From Pelagibius sp. (GTDB lineage Bacteria; Pseudomonadota; Alphaproteobacteria; Kiloniellales; Kiloniellaceae), in NCBI RefSeq assembly GCF_028289705.1, contig NZ_JANQOI010000039.1, forward strand, positions 1 to 44,021: a stretch of DNA of 44,021 bases, given 5' to 3'. The position numbers and the translations under genes are program-made. Every line of letters starts with the position of its first letter. Position 1 is the stretch's first letter. The notes below the pieces were generated by a model that was given only the letters and a program-made list of their open reading frames with translations, made no database searches and was not told the origin of the DNA. Positions 43,791 through 44,021 of the stretch are shown piece after piece.

Positions 43791-44021
43791 TTACTGGATG
43801 ATGATCTCCGGTCCCATGAGCGTCGTCGGCAGGTAGGTGGAGATCCACGGCACGTAGGTGACCAGGATCAGGAAGATGAACATGATGCCCAGCCAGGGCA
43901 GCGCGGCCCTGACCACCCGCATCATCGGCATGCCGGCAACGCCGGAGGTGACGAAGAGATTGAGCCCCACCGGCGGCGTGATCATGCCGATCTCCATGTT
44001 CACCACCATGATGATGCCGAG
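43791..44021 (-). CDS. dctM: TRAP transporter large permease (DctM), C-terminal end
   Basis: Partial: the last 76 codons are visible and the gene continues beyond the right edge. MITPPVGLNLFVTSGVAG is the highly conserved C-terminal segment of the DctM/SiaQM large membrane subunit, followed by the final membrane helix (ALPWLGIMFIFLILVTYVPW). TRAP transporters import carboxylates or other organic acids using the sodium gradient and a periplasmic binding protein. A DctD-like regulator encoded at 35526-36905 could control it. The substrate cannot be told from this end. Confidence 0.93.
   Translation of the reverse strand, partial: LGIIMVVNMEIGMITPPVGLNLFVTSGVAGMPMMRVVRAALPWLGIMFIFLILVTYVPWISTYLPTTLMGPEIIIQ

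Overview
The window is GC-rich (about 65% by eye), densely coded bacterial DNA. An alphaproteobacterium of the Rhodospirillales kind is the best guess. Reasons: an NNR-type denitrification circuit, the norCBQD order, a class I PHA synthase, a PotABCD-type importer and a TRAP carboxylate transporter. This is inference; there is no rRNA or marker gene in the window.

Layout. (1) 1-6576, nitric oxide module: the end of an ApbE-family gene (probably nosX), a small periplasmic cytochrome c, norC-norB-norQ-norD, and facing them a Crp/Fnr-family regulator translationally coupled to a DUF4202 gene. An NNR box (TTAAC-N4-GTCAA on the reverse strand) lies upstream of norC. A perfect 9-bp inverted repeat captures the norC Shine-Dalgarno sequence. 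(2) 6842-16455, the most unusual part: five genes in three transcription units. They encode a membrane-anchored beta-lactamase-type serine hydrolase, an ATP-grasp/acylphosphatase fusion, a CapA-type protein with a large unrecognised N-terminal half, a cyanophycin-synthetase-like ligase whose Mur-type P-loop is gone, and a P-loop NTPase of unknown role. A 910-bp intergenic region with a low-GC core and good palindromes separates the last two. I read this as a candidate undescribed system that makes or processes an amino-acid-based polymer or peptide. (3) 16596-19700, a type I secretion ABC protein and its HlyD-type adaptor, without TolC or cargo.

(4) 19737-32810, a catabolic region: alpha/beta hydrolase, LysR regulator, a three-component Rieske oxygenase (ferredoxin, oxygenase, FAD reductase), a CtBP-like dehydrogenase, a complete PotABCD-like ABC importer, an iron-type alcohol dehydrogenase and a second D-2-hydroxyacid dehydrogenase. 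A roughly 50-bp element occurs twice, upstream of the CtBP-like gene and upstream of the importer. The pattern suggests uptake and oxidative breakdown of a small organic compound whose identity the sequence does not give.

(5) 32916-44021, central carbon and storage, all on the minus strand: the C-terminus of a TRAP large permease (dctM), aceE-aceF-lpd for a homodimeric-E1 pyruvate dehydrogenase complex (the E3 carries two lipoyl domains), dodecin, a DctD-like sigma-54 regulator, an alpha/beta hydrolase and phaC. The last three genes overlap each other, so regulator, hydrolase and PHA synthase are probably one translationally coupled unit.

No tRNA, rRNA, CRISPR array, insertion sequence or phage gene was seen.
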